A program made the translations under genes and the position numbers. This document shows positions 39,852-51,507 of a stretch of DNA of 64,000 bases, piece after piece. Every line of letters begins with the position of its first letter. Within the stretch, counting starts at the first letter, position 1. This DNA comes from Capnocytophaga haemolytica (lineage in GTDB: Bacteria > Bacteroidota > Bacteroidia > Flavobacteriales > Flavobacteriaceae), in NCBI RefSeq assembly GCF_001553545.1, contig NZ_CP014227.1, forward strand, positions 434,001 through 498,000, written 5' to 3'. The notes beneath the pieces are model-generated. The model had not been told where the DNA came from, did not search any database, and worked only from the letters and a program-made list of their open reading frames with translations.

Positions 39852-42800
39852 ATGAAAGGAAAACGAAAATTATTATTAAAAGGAGTAGCGAGGGTGGTCT
39901 TGCTACTTGTCTTAGCCTTATCCAGCAATCTCCTTTCTGCGCAGAACCTAAGGAAAATCACAGGTACTGTTACAGATGAGAAGAAGCAACCCGTAATGGG
40001 CGCATCGGTGGTGGTGAAAGGCTCTACCAAAGGTACCAGCACTGACTTCGATGGGAAGTTTAGTTTGGATGTGCCACAGAATGCTGTGCTTACGGTCTCC
40101 TTTATTGGGTATCATACCCAGCAGGTGAATGTGGGTAATCAGAGCCACATAGCGATTGTGCTCAAGGAAGAGTCGCAGCAGCTTGATGAGGTGGTGGTAG
40201 TAGGGTATGGGGTCGTACGTAAGAAAGACCTTACAGGTGCTGTAGCAACAGTAGGCACCAAAGCCCTCAAGGAAAAACCGCTGGCAAGTGCAGGGGAAGC
40301 CTTGCAAGGACGTGCTGCTGGGGTGCAAGTTACCTCTGCAGGGAAGCCAGGCGACAACGTATCGTTCCGCATTCGTGGGATTAGCACTATCAATAACAGC
40401 GAGCCATTACTTGTTATTGATGGGGTACCTACCGACTTAGGTATCAATGCACTCAATGCTAATGACATCGAAAGTGTAGATGTACTTAAGGATGCCTCAG
40501 CTACCGCTATTTATGGATCACGTGGGGCGAATGGGGTAGTGCTTATCACCACTAAAAAGGGAGCTAAGGGTGAGGGTAAACTCTCCTTCAGTACCAACGT
40601 AGGGGTACAAGTAGCCACCTCAGTGCCTAAGCTGCTCAACGCCTCTGAGTTTGCTTCATTGCACAACGAGATGATTGCCAATTATAATAAAGGCAATTAT
40701 GGCAATACCTTAATGCAACGTGCTGACTTTGCTGACCCTACTGCGCTTACTCAAACTACCAATTGGCTCGACCTTTTGTTGCGTACGGCTTATATGCGCA
40801 ATTATTCGCTATCGTATTCAGGAGGGAATGAGAAGAGTAATTACTACGTATCAGGTAGTGTTTTTGACCAAGATGGGATTGTAATCAATACCTCTTACAA
40901 ACGCTACACAGCGCAGTTTAATAGCGAATCGCGCGTGCACCCTTGGGTGAAGTTTGGTAATAACCTTACCCTAAGCCACGACGTGAAGCACTCAGGGCAG
41001 TATGAAATACGTTCGGCAATGGCAGCCCAGCCTACACAACCAATCTACAACGATGATGGCTCCTATTCAGGGCCTGATTCTCCAGCCTCTCAGTATGGAG
41101 ACTTCCGCAACCCGCTGGGGATCGCTAAGCTGATCAATAGTGATACACGAGGATATAACTTCTTAGGGAATATCTTCGCTGAAATCACCCCCGTGAAGCA
41201 CTTAGTGTTTAAGACCATTGGTGGTATTGATTTCAAGACTTGGCAATATGAGCGTTTCGCACCTAAATATGCTTGGAAGCCTATTCCACAACCGCTTTCA
41301 GAGCGCAGTGAAAACTCCAATAAGAGTATTACTTATCTCTGGGATAACACTCTTACTTATACCAATACCTTTGCTAAGAAACACTTTGTAAATGCAATGG
41401 TAGGTACCAGTGCGCAGAATAATGTCTACAATAATATAGGCGGTAGCGTACAGGACTTCCTCAGTGATAAGAACAACCAGCTGAGCAATGGCTTACAGAA
41501 TCCTACTATTAGTGGTACAATGAATGATTGGTCTATTTTCTCACTTATCGGTAGGCTCAACTATACGTATGATGATAAGTATCTACTTACAGCTACCATA
41601 CGCCGTGATGGCTCTTCACGCTTCTCTGAAGAAAATCGTTGGGGTACTTTTCCTTCTTTCTCCTTGGCGTGGAGAATTTCTAAAGAACCTTTCTTCAAGG
41701 AAAACAAATGGATTAATGATGCGAAAATTCGTGTGGGCTATGGGCTAACAGGTAATCAAGAAGGTATTGATAATTACGCTTACTTTACCCGTTTGCGCAC
41801 AGGACAATATGTCTTTAACAATAAAGTAGTGCCTACGCTCTATCCACACGTGATGCCTAACCCTAATGTGAAATGGGAGACCGTAGAGCAATACAACGCT
41901 GGGATAGACCTTACCCTCATCGATAAGCGTTTGAATCTTATCTTTGATGCTTATCTAAAAAATACCCGTGATATGCTTGTGCCTATGTCAGTGCCCCTCA
42001 CCACAGGCTATTCTGATACGGATGTGCCCAGTGTAAATGCAGGACAGGTAGAGAATAAAGGTTTGGAGCTTACACTCGCCTCACAGAACGTAAAAGGGGA
42101 GTTTGAATGGAACACGGATTTTAATATCTCTTTCAATAAGAATGAGATCGTAAAAATGAACGATGGCACACCACTCTTCACAGGGCCTGAGTACCGACTT
42201 ACCAAGCCACAAATCAATGCTGAAGGGCACCCGGTAAATAGCTTCTATGGCTATGTTACCAATGGAATTTTCCAGAACCAAGCAGAGGTAGATAACTATG
42301 CGACCCAAGTGCCTGGCGGTACATCGCCTGGCGATATCAAGTTCAAGGATTTAAACAACGATGGGGTTATCAATGCTGATGACCGTACCTACATCGGCAA
42401 CCCATTCCCTGAGTGGACATTCTCAATGAACAATACCTTTGCGTATAAGAACTTTGATTTGCAGATATTCTTACAAGGGGTCTATGGCAATGATATCCTC
42501 AATGCCAACCGTGTATGGCAAGAAGGGATGTCAGTGCCACAGAACCAAACTAAGCGAGTGCTCAACCGTTGGATAGGTGAAGGCACCAGCAATACAGTGC
42601 CACGTGCCGTATACTCTGACCCTAACGACAACGTGCGCAATTCCAACCGATTTATAGAAGACGGCTCTTACTTGCGTATCAAGAACGTAACCTTGGGCTA
42701 TACGCTGCCAAAGGATGTTACGGAACGTATATTCTTTAGCACTGTGCGTCTATATGCTTCGTGCCAGAACCTCTTTACCTTTACTAACTACTCAGGTTTT

Positions 42801-42887
42801 GATCCCGAAGTAGGAACTTCAGGTGTGGACTTAGGCACCTATCCTGTAACCCGCACAATGAGTTTTGGTCTTAACTTACAGTTTTAA
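39852..42887 (+). CDS. SusC-family TonB-dependent receptor (dextran locus)
   Basis: A 1011-residue outer membrane channel. A signal peptide (LVLALSSNLLSAQ) is followed by the carboxypeptidase-like domain (ITGTVTDEKKQPVMGASVVVKGSTKGTSTDFDGKF), the TonB-box-like region (QLDEVVVVGYGVVRKKDLTGAV), the plug (RIRGISTINNSEPLLVIDGVP, LKDASATAIYGSRGANGV) and a barrel ending MSFGLNLQF. It is intact. With a GH66 dextranase downstream, alpha-1,6-glucan oligosaccharides are the likely cargo. The true SusD start follows 19 bases after its stop. Confidence 0.94.
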   Translation: MKGKRKLLLKGVARVVLLLVLALSSNLLSAQNLRKITGTVTDEKKQPVMGASVVVKGSTKGTSTDFDGKFSLDVPQNAVLTVSFIGYHTQQVNVGNQSHIAIVLKEESQQLDEVVVVGYGVVRKKDLTGAVATVGTKALKEKPLASAGEALQGRAAGVQVTSAGKPGDNVSFRIRGISTINNSEPLLVIDGVPTDLGINALNANDIESVDVLKDASATAIYGSRGANGVVLITTKKGAKGEGKLSFSTNVGVQVATSVPKLLNASEFASLHNEMIANYNKGNYGNTLMQRADFADPTALTQTTNWLDLLLRTAYMRNYSLSYSGGNEKSNYYVSGSVFDQDGIVINTSYKRYTAQFNSESRVHPWVKFGNNLTLSHDVKHSGQYEIRSAMAAQPTQPIYNDDGSYSGPDSPASQYGDFRNPLGIAKLINSDTRGYNFLGNIFAEITPVKHLVFKTIGGIDFKTWQYERFAPKYAWKPIPQPLSERSENSNKSITYLWDNTLTYTNTFAKKHFVNAMVGTSAQNNVYNNIGGSVQDFLSDKNNQLSNGLQNPTISGTMNDWSIFSLIGRLNYTYDDKYLLTATIRRDGSSRFSEENRWGTFPSFSLAWRISKEPFFKENKWINDAKIRVGYGLTGNQEGIDNYAYFTRLRTGQYVFNNKVVPTLYPHVMPNPNVKWETVEQYNAGIDLTLIDKRLNLIFDAYLKNTRDMLVPMSVPLTTGYSDTDVPSVNAGQVENKGLELTLASQNVKGEFEWNTDFNISFNKNEIVKMNDGTPLFTGPEYRLTKPQINAEGHPVNSFYGYVTNGIFQNQAEVDNYATQVPGGTSPGDIKFKDLNNDGVINADDRTYIGNPFPEWTFSMNNTFAYKNFDLQIFLQGVYGNDILNANRVWQEGMSVPQNQTKRVLNRWIGEGTSNTVPRAVYSDPNDNVRNSNRFIEDGSYLRIKNVTLGYTLPKDVTERIFFSTVRLYASCQNLFTFTNYSGFDPEVGTSGVDLGTYPVTRTMSFGLNLQF

Positions 42888-42906
42888 CTTGAAAACAAGA
42901 ACTATA

Positions 42907-44394
42907 ATGAAAAAGATATATTACATAGGAGCCTTTGTACTCCTTACCCTTACAGGCTGCTCTAAGTTCCTTGACAAAGAGCCCTATCAGGATCCCAGCA
43001 CACAGATCCTCTCCGATGAGGAAAGTGCTGTAGCCTTGGTCAATTCAGCCTATAAGCCCCTCTCACGCCCCAACCTTTACAACCTGCGTATGTGGGCATT
43101 GGATATTGTGGCGGGCAATAGTGAAGTAGGGGCTGGCGGTGGTACCGATGGTATTGAGACTATTCAGCTTGCTAACTTTGTCTCTACTGCTGATAATGCT
43201 GGTGTGCTGGATATATGGCGCGGACCTAACCCAGGCATTCTCTACTGCAATACTGCTATTGAGCAATTGCCTAAGATGAAAATCAATGAGCAATTGAAGA
43301 ACCGCTGCCTTGGTGAGGCACGCTTTCTTAGAGCACATTACTACTTTATTTTGGTACAACTCTTTGGTGATTTGCCTATTAAGCTCACCCCTACCAAACA
43401 GGGGGATAACCTCTATCCTTCTCGCGACCCTAAAGAACGTGTATACAACGAAGTGATTATCCCAGACCTACAAGCAGCGTATGAACTATTGCCACCACGT
43501 GAGCAGTATACCGATGAGAATAAGGGGCGTGTATCTAAAGGTTCTGCTGCAGGTATGCTTGCTAAAGTATACCTTACTTTAGGACAATATGATAAGGCGC
43601 TTGATATGTGCCAAAAGGTAGATGCCCTTGGGTATGCTCTTAACCCTAACTATAGTGATAACTTCGCTAAGCAGACTGCTAAGGAAAAGAACACTGTGGA
43701 GTCGCTCTTTGAGGTACAGTACTTAGGGTTCTCAAAAGAAGACTTTTGGGGGAATGAGAACCAAGCTTCTTGGATGAGTACCTTTATGGGGCCTCGCAAC
43801 TCAGGCTGGGTAGGAGGCTCTTATGGTTGGAACCAACCTACACAAGAGTTCGTTGACCAGTATGAAGCAGGCGACAAGCGCAAGGATGCCACCATTCTTT
43901 ATGAAGGAGGTCCTGACTTCTACGGCAATACCTATAAAGCCAATATGTCCAATACAGGCTATAATGTACGTAAGTTCTTAGTGCCAGTCTCTATTTCTGC
44001 GGACTATAATACCAATGCTGCCAACTTCGTAGTGCTCCGCTATGCTGATGTATTGCTAATGGAAGCTGAAGCTCTCAATGAGTTAGGGCGTACCTCTGAA
44101 GCAGTAGAACCCCTCTATAAAGTGCGTGCACGCGCAGGGCTTACCGATAAGTCTGCACTCCAAAGCCTTAGTACAGAAGAGATGCGTGAGAAGATACGCC
44201 ACGAACGCCGTATGGAGCTCGCCTTTGAGGGGCACCGTTGGTTCGACCTTATCCGCTGGGACAACGGCGACTACGCGCTTAACTTCTTCCACGCTATCGG
44301 AAAGGTAAACGCAGCGCGCAAACACCTGCTATTCCCTATCCCTCAAAAGGATAGAGATGCAAACCATAACTTAGCACAAAACCCAGGGTATTAA
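42907..44394 (+). CDS. SusD-family lipoprotein (dextran locus)
   Basis: A 495-residue lipoprotein starting at the ATG at 42907; an upstream TTG at 42865 overlaps SusC and would bury the signal. Lipobox LTLTGC, then SKFLDKEPYQDPS. SusD/RagB hallmarks: CLGEARFLRAHYYFILVQLFGDLPI, VLRYADVLLMEAEALNELG and IRHERRMELAFEGHRWFDLIRW. It caps the SusC at 39852. The next gene starts 22 bases later, so it is in the same operon. Confidence 0.94.
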   Translation: MKKIYYIGAFVLLTLTGCSKFLDKEPYQDPSTQILSDEESAVALVNSAYKPLSRPNLYNLRMWALDIVAGNSEVGAGGGTDGIETIQLANFVSTADNAGVLDIWRGPNPGILYCNTAIEQLPKMKINEQLKNRCLGEARFLRAHYYFILVQLFGDLPIKLTPTKQGDNLYPSRDPKERVYNEVIIPDLQAAYELLPPREQYTDENKGRVSKGSAAGMLAKVYLTLGQYDKALDMCQKVDALGYALNPNYSDNFAKQTAKEKNTVESLFEVQYLGFSKEDFWGNENQASWMSTFMGPRNSGWVGGSYGWNQPTQEFVDQYEAGDKRKDATILYEGGPDFYGNTYKANMSNTGYNVRKFLVPVSISADYNTNAANFVVLRYADVLLMEAEALNELGRTSEAVEPLYKVRARAGLTDKSALQSLSTEEMREKIRHERRMELAFEGHRWFDLIRWDNGDYALNFFHAIGKVNAARKHLLFPIPQKDRDANHNLAQNPGY

Positions 44395-44416
44395 CCCTTA
44401 TTAAATAACCAAAGAA

Positions 44417-45850
44417 ATGAAAATATACCATTTATTCACACTCCTCCTTTCGGCACTATGCCTTACGCAGTGCCAACTAAAGGACGATATGGAGCTCAAT
44501 AAAGGCAGTAAAACTTTTGAGATAACACTGCCCAGCAGCAACATAGAGCTCAATGCCGCCAATCCTGATGGCGAAGCCCTTAAAATCACTTGGACAGCCG
44601 CTTCTAATAACGGCACCAATGCAGGTATTTCCTATACTTTCCAGATGGATAAGCAAGGAAATAACTTCGCTGGAGGTATTAAAGACAGCTTAGGACGTGG
44701 CGTTTACGAGAAGATCTTCAAGAACGAAGAACTCAACAACCTCCTTACAGGTACATTTAGTGCTACCGCTGGCAGTGAGGTCGATTTAGAAGTGCGTGTA
44801 GTTGCCAAAGTACTTGGCTTGAAGTACGTAGAGCAAATCTCACTTGTGAAGCACATCAAGGTTATCACCCATACACCTATCAGCTCTAAGCTATACCTCA
44901 TTGGTGATGCCACTCCCAATGGTTGGGCTAATGACAAAGCTACTGAGATGAAAGCCATCTCAGGAAAGGCAAAGAACTTCACTTGGACAGGTGCCCTAAA
45001 GAAAGGGGAATTCAAGTTTATCACTACCCTCAATCAGTGGAAACCCGCTTACTGCAAAGGCGATACCGATACTTCGCTGCGCTATGTAGAGGGAGATGAT
45101 AGCTACGATGAGAAGTTTAAAATTACTGAGTCTGGGCGTTATACTGTCAATGTAGACCTCATCGCTAAGACTATTAAAATCGTTAAAGGGGCAGGTCCTG
45201 AATACACTGAGTTGTTCTTTGTAGGAGAAGAAAATAGTTGGGGCTTTACCTCAATGACTGTTGATCCTATTGACCCATTCACATTCCATTACAATGCGGT
45301 GTTTACCAAAGGAGGTGAGTTCAAGATAGGTACTGTTAAAGGAAACTATGATGCCGACTTCTTCCGCCCTAAGAAAAACGGACAAGGGGTAGGTACCAAC
45401 TTAGATGTTGTGAAATCAGCAGGCGACCCTGACGATAAATGGAATATAAAGCCAGGAGCTTACAAGATTACCCTTGATATTAAGAGTATGAAGATCAGCA
45501 TAGAGGCTTTCACCCCTACCAAGGTATACCTCATTGGTAATGCAACACCTGCAGGATGGAGCCCCGCAGATGCTGTGGAGATGAGTGCTACTACCGATCC
45601 TTATACCACTACTTGGGAAGGCACCCTAAAAACAGGTGAACTTAAGTTCCTGACTGACCCTTCCAAAGAATGGGACAGCGACTTCTTCCTTGCTTCTGAA
45701 GAAAACAAAACTCCTACAGGCTCAGAAGAGTTAATGCACTTCAGCAAGAAGGGTTCTAACCCTGACAATAAGTGGAAGATCAGCGAAGAGGGCACTTATA
45801 AGATTACCCTCAACCAACTCACACAAAAGATAATTATCAAAAAGCAATAA
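44417..45850 (+). CDS. SusE/SusF-like glycan-binding lipoprotein
   Basis: A 477-residue probable lipoprotein (CLTQC). An N-terminal SusE-type Ig domain (to about 150) is followed by three repeated modules. Two open with the near-identical motif (L/V)YLIG(D/N)ATP(N/A)GW (about residues 156 and 371) and the middle one with LFFVGEENSWGFTS (about 270). Each module ends with a YTV/YKIT-type strand before I-K-I. This is the layout of SusE/SusF proteins with tandem glucan-binding modules on the cell surface. It has one more module than the SusE at 12058. A GC-rich hairpin follows the stop. Confidence 0.88.
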   Translation: MKIYHLFTLLLSALCLTQCQLKDDMELNKGSKTFEITLPSSNIELNAANPDGEALKITWTAASNNGTNAGISYTFQMDKQGNNFAGGIKDSLGRGVYEKIFKNEELNNLLTGTFSATAGSEVDLEVRVVAKVLGLKYVEQISLVKHIKVITHTPISSKLYLIGDATPNGWANDKATEMKAISGKAKNFTWTGALKKGEFKFITTLNQWKPAYCKGDTDTSLRYVEGDDSYDEKFKITESGRYTVNVDLIAKTIKIVKGAGPEYTELFFVGEENSWGFTSMTVDPIDPFTFHYNAVFTKGGEFKIGTVKGNYDADFFRPKKNGQGVGTNLDVVKSAGDPDDKWNIKPGAYKITLDIKSMKISIEAFTPTKVYLIGNATPAGWSPADAVEMSATTDPYTTTWEGTLKTGELKFLTDPSKEWDSDFFLASEENKTPTGSEELMHFSKKGSNPDNKWKISEEGTYKITLNQLTQKIIIKKQ

Positions 45851-45870
45851 AGTTTTAAATGTTAAATCCA

Positions 45871-45908
45871 AGCACCCGACTCCCCCTCTAAGGGGGTAGG
45901 GAGGTGCT
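45871..45908. repeat. GC-rich intergenic hairpin between SusE/F and GH66
   Basis: AGCACC (45871-45876) pairs with GGTGCT (45903-45908), and CTCCCCCT pairs inside with AGGGGG and the TAGGGAG stretch. No T-run follows, so it is less likely a simple terminator; it may be an mRNA-stability or attenuation element, or a dispersed repeat. Confidence 0.6.
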
Positions 45909-45923
45909 AAACCACACAAGCAA

Positions 45924-47663
45924 ATGAAAAGTTTATATACATTATTACTCGGCATTTCGCTCAGCACTATCGCTTGCGAAAAGCCCTACGACACCGAGCG
46001 TAACCCTATCGTCTATGGCGATACCTACCTCAAAATAGATATCAACACCGATAAAGCAGTCTACGAACCTAATGCTACAGTGCATTTCACACTAGGCAAA
46101 ATGCCTCAAGGAGCCTATAAAGTACGTTACTCCTACCTTGGCGAAACTATCAAAGAAGAGCCTCTGACTGGCACCTCGTGGACGTGGAAAGTGCCTTCTG
46201 ATAACTACCGTGGTTACCTCGTGGAAGTCTACAAAAATGAGGAAGGAAGAGAAGATACTTACGGTAGTATTGCCGTAGATGTCTCCACCGACTGGACAGC
46301 CTTCCCTCGCTATGGCTTCCTTTCCTCTTATGATGAAATGAGTGAGGCAGAAATCAACAGCAATATAGACTTCCTAAGCCGCTGCCATATCAATGGTCTG
46401 CAATTCTACGACTGGATGTATCAACACCACCGTCCGCTCGCAAGTACTCCTGTCTGGGACGACCTCTTCAAACGTAAAACATACCTCAAAACAGTGAAGG
46501 GCTACATTACTGCTGCTCATAACAAAGGTATCAAAGCGATGTTCTATAACTTGGCTTTCGGCGTACTCGGTGAGAATGCCGCAGCCGATGGTGTCCAAGA
46601 TAACTGGTATCTCTATAAAGATAAAGACCACAAGGAACGCGATAAACACGCCCTCGACAAAAACTATGCCACAGGCGATATCTACCTTGTAAACCCTGCC
46701 AATACCGCTTGGCAGAGCTATATAGCAGGTCGCAACAACGACGTCTATGCTGCCCTTGATTTCGATGGCTACCATATCGACCAACTCGGTGGGCGCGGCA
46801 ATGTCTATGATTATGATGGGAAAGCAGTAGACCTTCCTCAGACATACGCTCCTTTCATCAACGCAATGAAGTCCGCAAGATCTGACAAACGCCTCGTGAT
46901 GAATGCCGTAGGTCAATACGGACAAAAGGAAATCACTACTACCAAAGTAGATTTTCTCTATACCGAAGTATGGGATGCCCACAAAACTTACGAACAGTTA
47001 GTATCTGTGATTAAAGAAAATGACCAGCTCTCCAACAATAATAAACGCACTGTGCTTGCTGCCTATATGAATTATGATAGAGCTAAGAGTATAGGATATG
47101 TCAATGAACCTGGTATTCTTCTTGCTGATGCCGTGATTTTCTCTAATGGAGGTGCCCACTTAGAGCTCGGTGAACACTACCTCACAAGAGAGTATTTCCC
47201 TGATAAAAACTTAGTGCTGTGTGGCACACTTAAAAAGCACCTTATCACTTACTACGACTTTCTTGTAGGCTATCAAAACCTCCTGCGAGGTGGAGCAACC
47301 CTTACCTCTAAGAATATTACAGCCGTAGAAGGAGCTACCCTCGCAGCAGGCCTAAACGCAGCAGGCAAGGTAAATTACACCGTTCGCGAGTTAGGTGATA
47401 AAGAGATATGGCACTTAGTGAACTTCACAGGTGTAAGCAATATGGAGTGGCGCGACACCAATGCCACTCAAGTGGCTCCTGATGAGCTTAAAACTATAAA
47501 ACTTACAGCAAGCACTACCAAACCTGTAAAAAAAGTCTGGTTCGCGAGTCCTGATATCTATGGTGGCGCACCTCGTAAGATTGAGTTCACCCAAGAAAAC
47601 AATCAAATCACCCTTACACTCCCATACCTCAAATATTGGGATATGGTCGTAATCGAGTACTAA
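45924..47663 (+). CDS. GH66 dextranase lipoprotein
   Basis: A 579-residue lipoprotein (STIAC lipobox, Cys 18). An N-terminal beta-sandwich (about 30-120) precedes a TIM barrel with GH66 landmarks: FPRYGFLSSY, CHINGLQFYDWMYQHHRPL, the nucleophile Asp D286 in DFDGYHIDQLGG and acid/base Glu E348 in FLYTEVWD. A C-terminal beta domain follows. GH66 enzymes are endo-dextranases or cycloisomaltooligosaccharide glucanotransferases; I see no CBM35 insertion of the transferase type, so dextranase is preferred. It would cut alpha-1,6-glucan at the cell surface to isomalto-oligosaccharides for the SusCD pair. Dextran is a major streptococcal plaque polymer, which would fit an oral host. Confidence 0.9.
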   Translation: MKSLYTLLLGISLSTIACEKPYDTERNPIVYGDTYLKIDINTDKAVYEPNATVHFTLGKMPQGAYKVRYSYLGETIKEEPLTGTSWTWKVPSDNYRGYLVEVYKNEEGREDTYGSIAVDVSTDWTAFPRYGFLSSYDEMSEAEINSNIDFLSRCHINGLQFYDWMYQHHRPLASTPVWDDLFKRKTYLKTVKGYITAAHNKGIKAMFYNLAFGVLGENAAADGVQDNWYLYKDKDHKERDKHALDKNYATGDIYLVNPANTAWQSYIAGRNNDVYAALDFDGYHIDQLGGRGNVYDYDGKAVDLPQTYAPFINAMKSARSDKRLVMNAVGQYGQKEITTTKVDFLYTEVWDAHKTYEQLVSVIKENDQLSNNNKRTVLAAYMNYDRAKSIGYVNEPGILLADAVIFSNGGAHLELGEHYLTREYFPDKNLVLCGTLKKHLITYYDFLVGYQNLLRGGATLTSKNITAVEGATLAAGLNAAGKVNYTVRELGDKEIWHLVNFTGVSNMEWRDTNATQVAPDELKTIKLTASTTKPVKKVWFASPDIYGGAPRKIEFTQENNQITLTLPYLKYWDMVVIEY

Positions 47664-47665
47664 GC

Positions 47666-47709
47666 CATACGAATCTCATACGAATCCACAACGGACACAG
47701 TACGGACAC
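47666..47709. repeat. Two pairs of 11-bp direct repeats
   Basis: CATACGAATCT then CATACGAATCC (47666-47687), directly followed by ACAACGGACAC and AGTACGGACAC (47688-47709). All four units are exactly 11 bp. They start two bases after the GH66 stop, in the gap before the third GH97. Confidence 0.75.
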
Positions 47710-47760
47710 ACATAAGACCTTAGTAAGAAGATAAGACTAAGAATAACGGAATATATATGG

Positions 47761-47803
47761 ATATAGTATGGAGGTTCCTCCTTTAAAGGGGGGAACCCTA
47801 TAT
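47761..47803. repeat. GC-rich hairpin upstream of the third GH97
   Basis: GGTTCCTCCTTT (47773-47784) pairs with AAAGGGGGGAACC (47785-47797), enclosed by ATATAG and CTATAT. No T-run follows. I see no promoter consensus between GH66 and GH97, so GH97 is probably cotranscribed through this element. Confidence 0.6.
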
Positions 47804-47808
47804 TGTAA

Positions 47809-50004
<2,196 letters not shown>

Positions 50005-50034
50005 GTAAAGCAATGTTTAATTTGGCAACACACC

Positions 50035-50075
50035 TATGGGGATCTCTACCAAGAGATCCCCATAATATTTATAAA
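50035..50075. terminator. Bidirectional terminator between GH97 and the efflux gene
   Basis: TATGGGGATCTCT and AGAGATCCCCATA form a perfect 13-bp stem with a four-base loop; AT-rich sequence follows on the plus side. The flanking genes are convergent. Confidence 0.8.
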
Positions 50076-50085
50076 AGCACCGCAG

Positions 50086-51297
50086 CTATGCCTCCAAAGC
50101 AGGCTTCTTGCGGAGCTGTGTCTGCACTAATAATAGGTAAGATATCACCCCAACAGCGATACAAGTAAATATGGTATAGGTCATTGGGCGCTCACTCTCA
50201 ATAGGGAAGAGGGCGAGGATTGCCCCCACCACTGAGCCAATGCCGAAGCGGAGCATACCTGTGAGCGAGTTGGCGGTGCCTGCCACTTCGGGATAGAGTT
50301 CCAAGATGGCAGCGTTAGCGTTGCTTGACACCACCGAAACCAAGCCGACGAACATCGCAATACCTAAGGCAGTAACCCACAATCCCAAGTGAAAGTAGCC
50401 ACTGATGAGCAGCAGGATTCCTGCCAAGAGCTGTATGCTAAGCCCTATCCGCAGCGATCGCTCGGTGCCGATCCTCGTTACGAATTTGCCGTTGAGTGAG
50501 GTGGCTGTCATCATTACGATGACGTTCAGCACGAAAAAGTACCCGAAGTTCTTAGGCGCCACACCAAAGATTTTGGTGTAAACCAGCGATCCTGAGCTTA
50601 AAAAGCAGAACATCCCCGCATACGAAAGTGAGTTGCAAAAGATGTAACCTAGCACAAGTTTGTTGCTGAGGATGCTGCGATAAGTACGCAAAATATGCGG
50701 TAGGTTGAGCTTTTGCCTGTGCGCTACTGGGAGGGTTTCAGGGATGTGCCTCATCACTAGCACGGCAGCCAAGATGCCAAATGCCGAGAGGATGTAGAAG
50801 ATCCCACGCCAGTGCCACCACTCTGCGATGTATCCGCCGACGATGGGGGCAATGAGCGGCGCGATCATCGTTACAATCATTATCATCGACATCTTGCGTG
50901 CAAACTCATTTTTGGTAAAGAGATCTCGCAGGAGGGCACCCCCCACTACCGATGGAGAGGCGCCAAACAAACCCTGAAAGAACCGCAGGATATGGAAATG
51001 CTCAATGCGGGTTACTTGCGTAATTAGCAGTGAGATGAGCGCAGATATCACTACCCCTATGATAATCACACGTTTGCGTCCGTAGCTATCAGACAAGGGT
51101 CCCCAGATGAGCTGCCCAAAGGCGAACCCGAGTGTGAAGAGCGCCAAGGTGCTTTGTACCCTCTCTTCCGATACATTCAGCTCTTGGGCGATGGTGGGGA
51201 ACGAGGATAAATACATATCAATAGCAAAGGGAGTGAGCATTGATAGCATTCCTAAGATGATGATAAACAGTGCGTTTGCTTTGGGTTCTGACGTCAT
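50086..51297 (-). CDS. Bcr/CflA-family MFS drug efflux transporter
   Basis: A 403-residue inner membrane protein with 12 hydrophobic helices. I start at the ATG at 51297 (MTSEPKANALF), because the longer frame from 51363 would run through the promoter box. Family features are LTPFAIDMYLSSFPTIAQELN in helix 1 (with the conserved Asp-Met-Tyr), the loop motif GPLSDSYGRKRVI and RFFQGLFGASPSVVGGALLRDLF. Proteins of this family are proton-driven exporters of drugs and small metabolites. It is separate from the dextran operon, being convergent and beyond a terminator. Confidence 0.92.
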   Translation of the reverse strand: MTSEPKANALFIIILGMLSMLTPFAIDMYLSSFPTIAQELNVSEERVQSTLALFTLGFAFGQLIWGPLSDSYGRKRVIIIGVVISALISLLITQVTRIEHFHILRFFQGLFGASPSVVGGALLRDLFTKNEFARKMSMIMIVTMIAPLIAPIVGGYIAEWWHWRGIFYILSAFGILAAVLVMRHIPETLPVAHRQKLNLPHILRTYRSILSNKLVLGYIFCNSLSYAGMFCFLSSGSLVYTKIFGVAPKNFGYFFVLNVIVMMTATSLNGKFVTRIGTERSLRIGLSIQLLAGILLLISGYFHLGLWVTALGIAMFVGLVSVVSSNANAAILELYPEVAGTANSLTGMLRFGIGSVVGAILALFPIESERPMTYTIFTCIAVGVISYLLLVQTQLRKKPALEA

Positions 51298-51348
51298 TTT
51301 TGTGTAATTATCGCCTGTGATGGCTTTGTTTTTAATTAAAAGAGGCTG

Positions 51349-51378
51349 CAAAGGTACGAACATTTCTGCAAATACAAC
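51349..51378 (-). promoter_or_regulatory. Promoter of the Bcr/CflA gene
   Basis: On the minus strand GTTG (51378-51375), an 18-bp spacer, then TACCTTTG (51356-51349). Confidence 0.5.
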
Positions 51379-51403
51379 ACATAAAATTCATTTTTTCTAC
51401 TTT

Positions 51404-51426
51404 ACACCTATATATATTATAGGTGT
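51404..51426. repeat. Perfect inverted repeat upstream of the efflux promoter
   Basis: ACACCTATA and TATAGGTGT are perfect 9-bp inverted halves around TATAT. It is 26 bp upstream of the putative -33 box of the efflux gene, so it may be a regulator site. The right half and flank (TATAATAGGTGT-like) recur at 51430-51448. Confidence 0.5.
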
Positions 51427-51507
51427 AATTTCTATATATAATAGGTGTCATTTTAGGGCAAATCACCCTAAGTTTTAGGAGTAAAATCACGAGGTTTCTT
51501 TCGTTTT

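Noticed and set aside
42865-42906. SusD start at the TTG overlapping SusC
   Set aside because: The extra 14 residues would precede a complete lipoprotein signal that begins at the ATG at 42907.
46374-46982. A 202-codon frame antisense to the GH66 gene
   Set aside because: The plus-strand GH66 frame carries both catalytic residues and a lipobox; the antisense frame has neither a promoter nor a domain.
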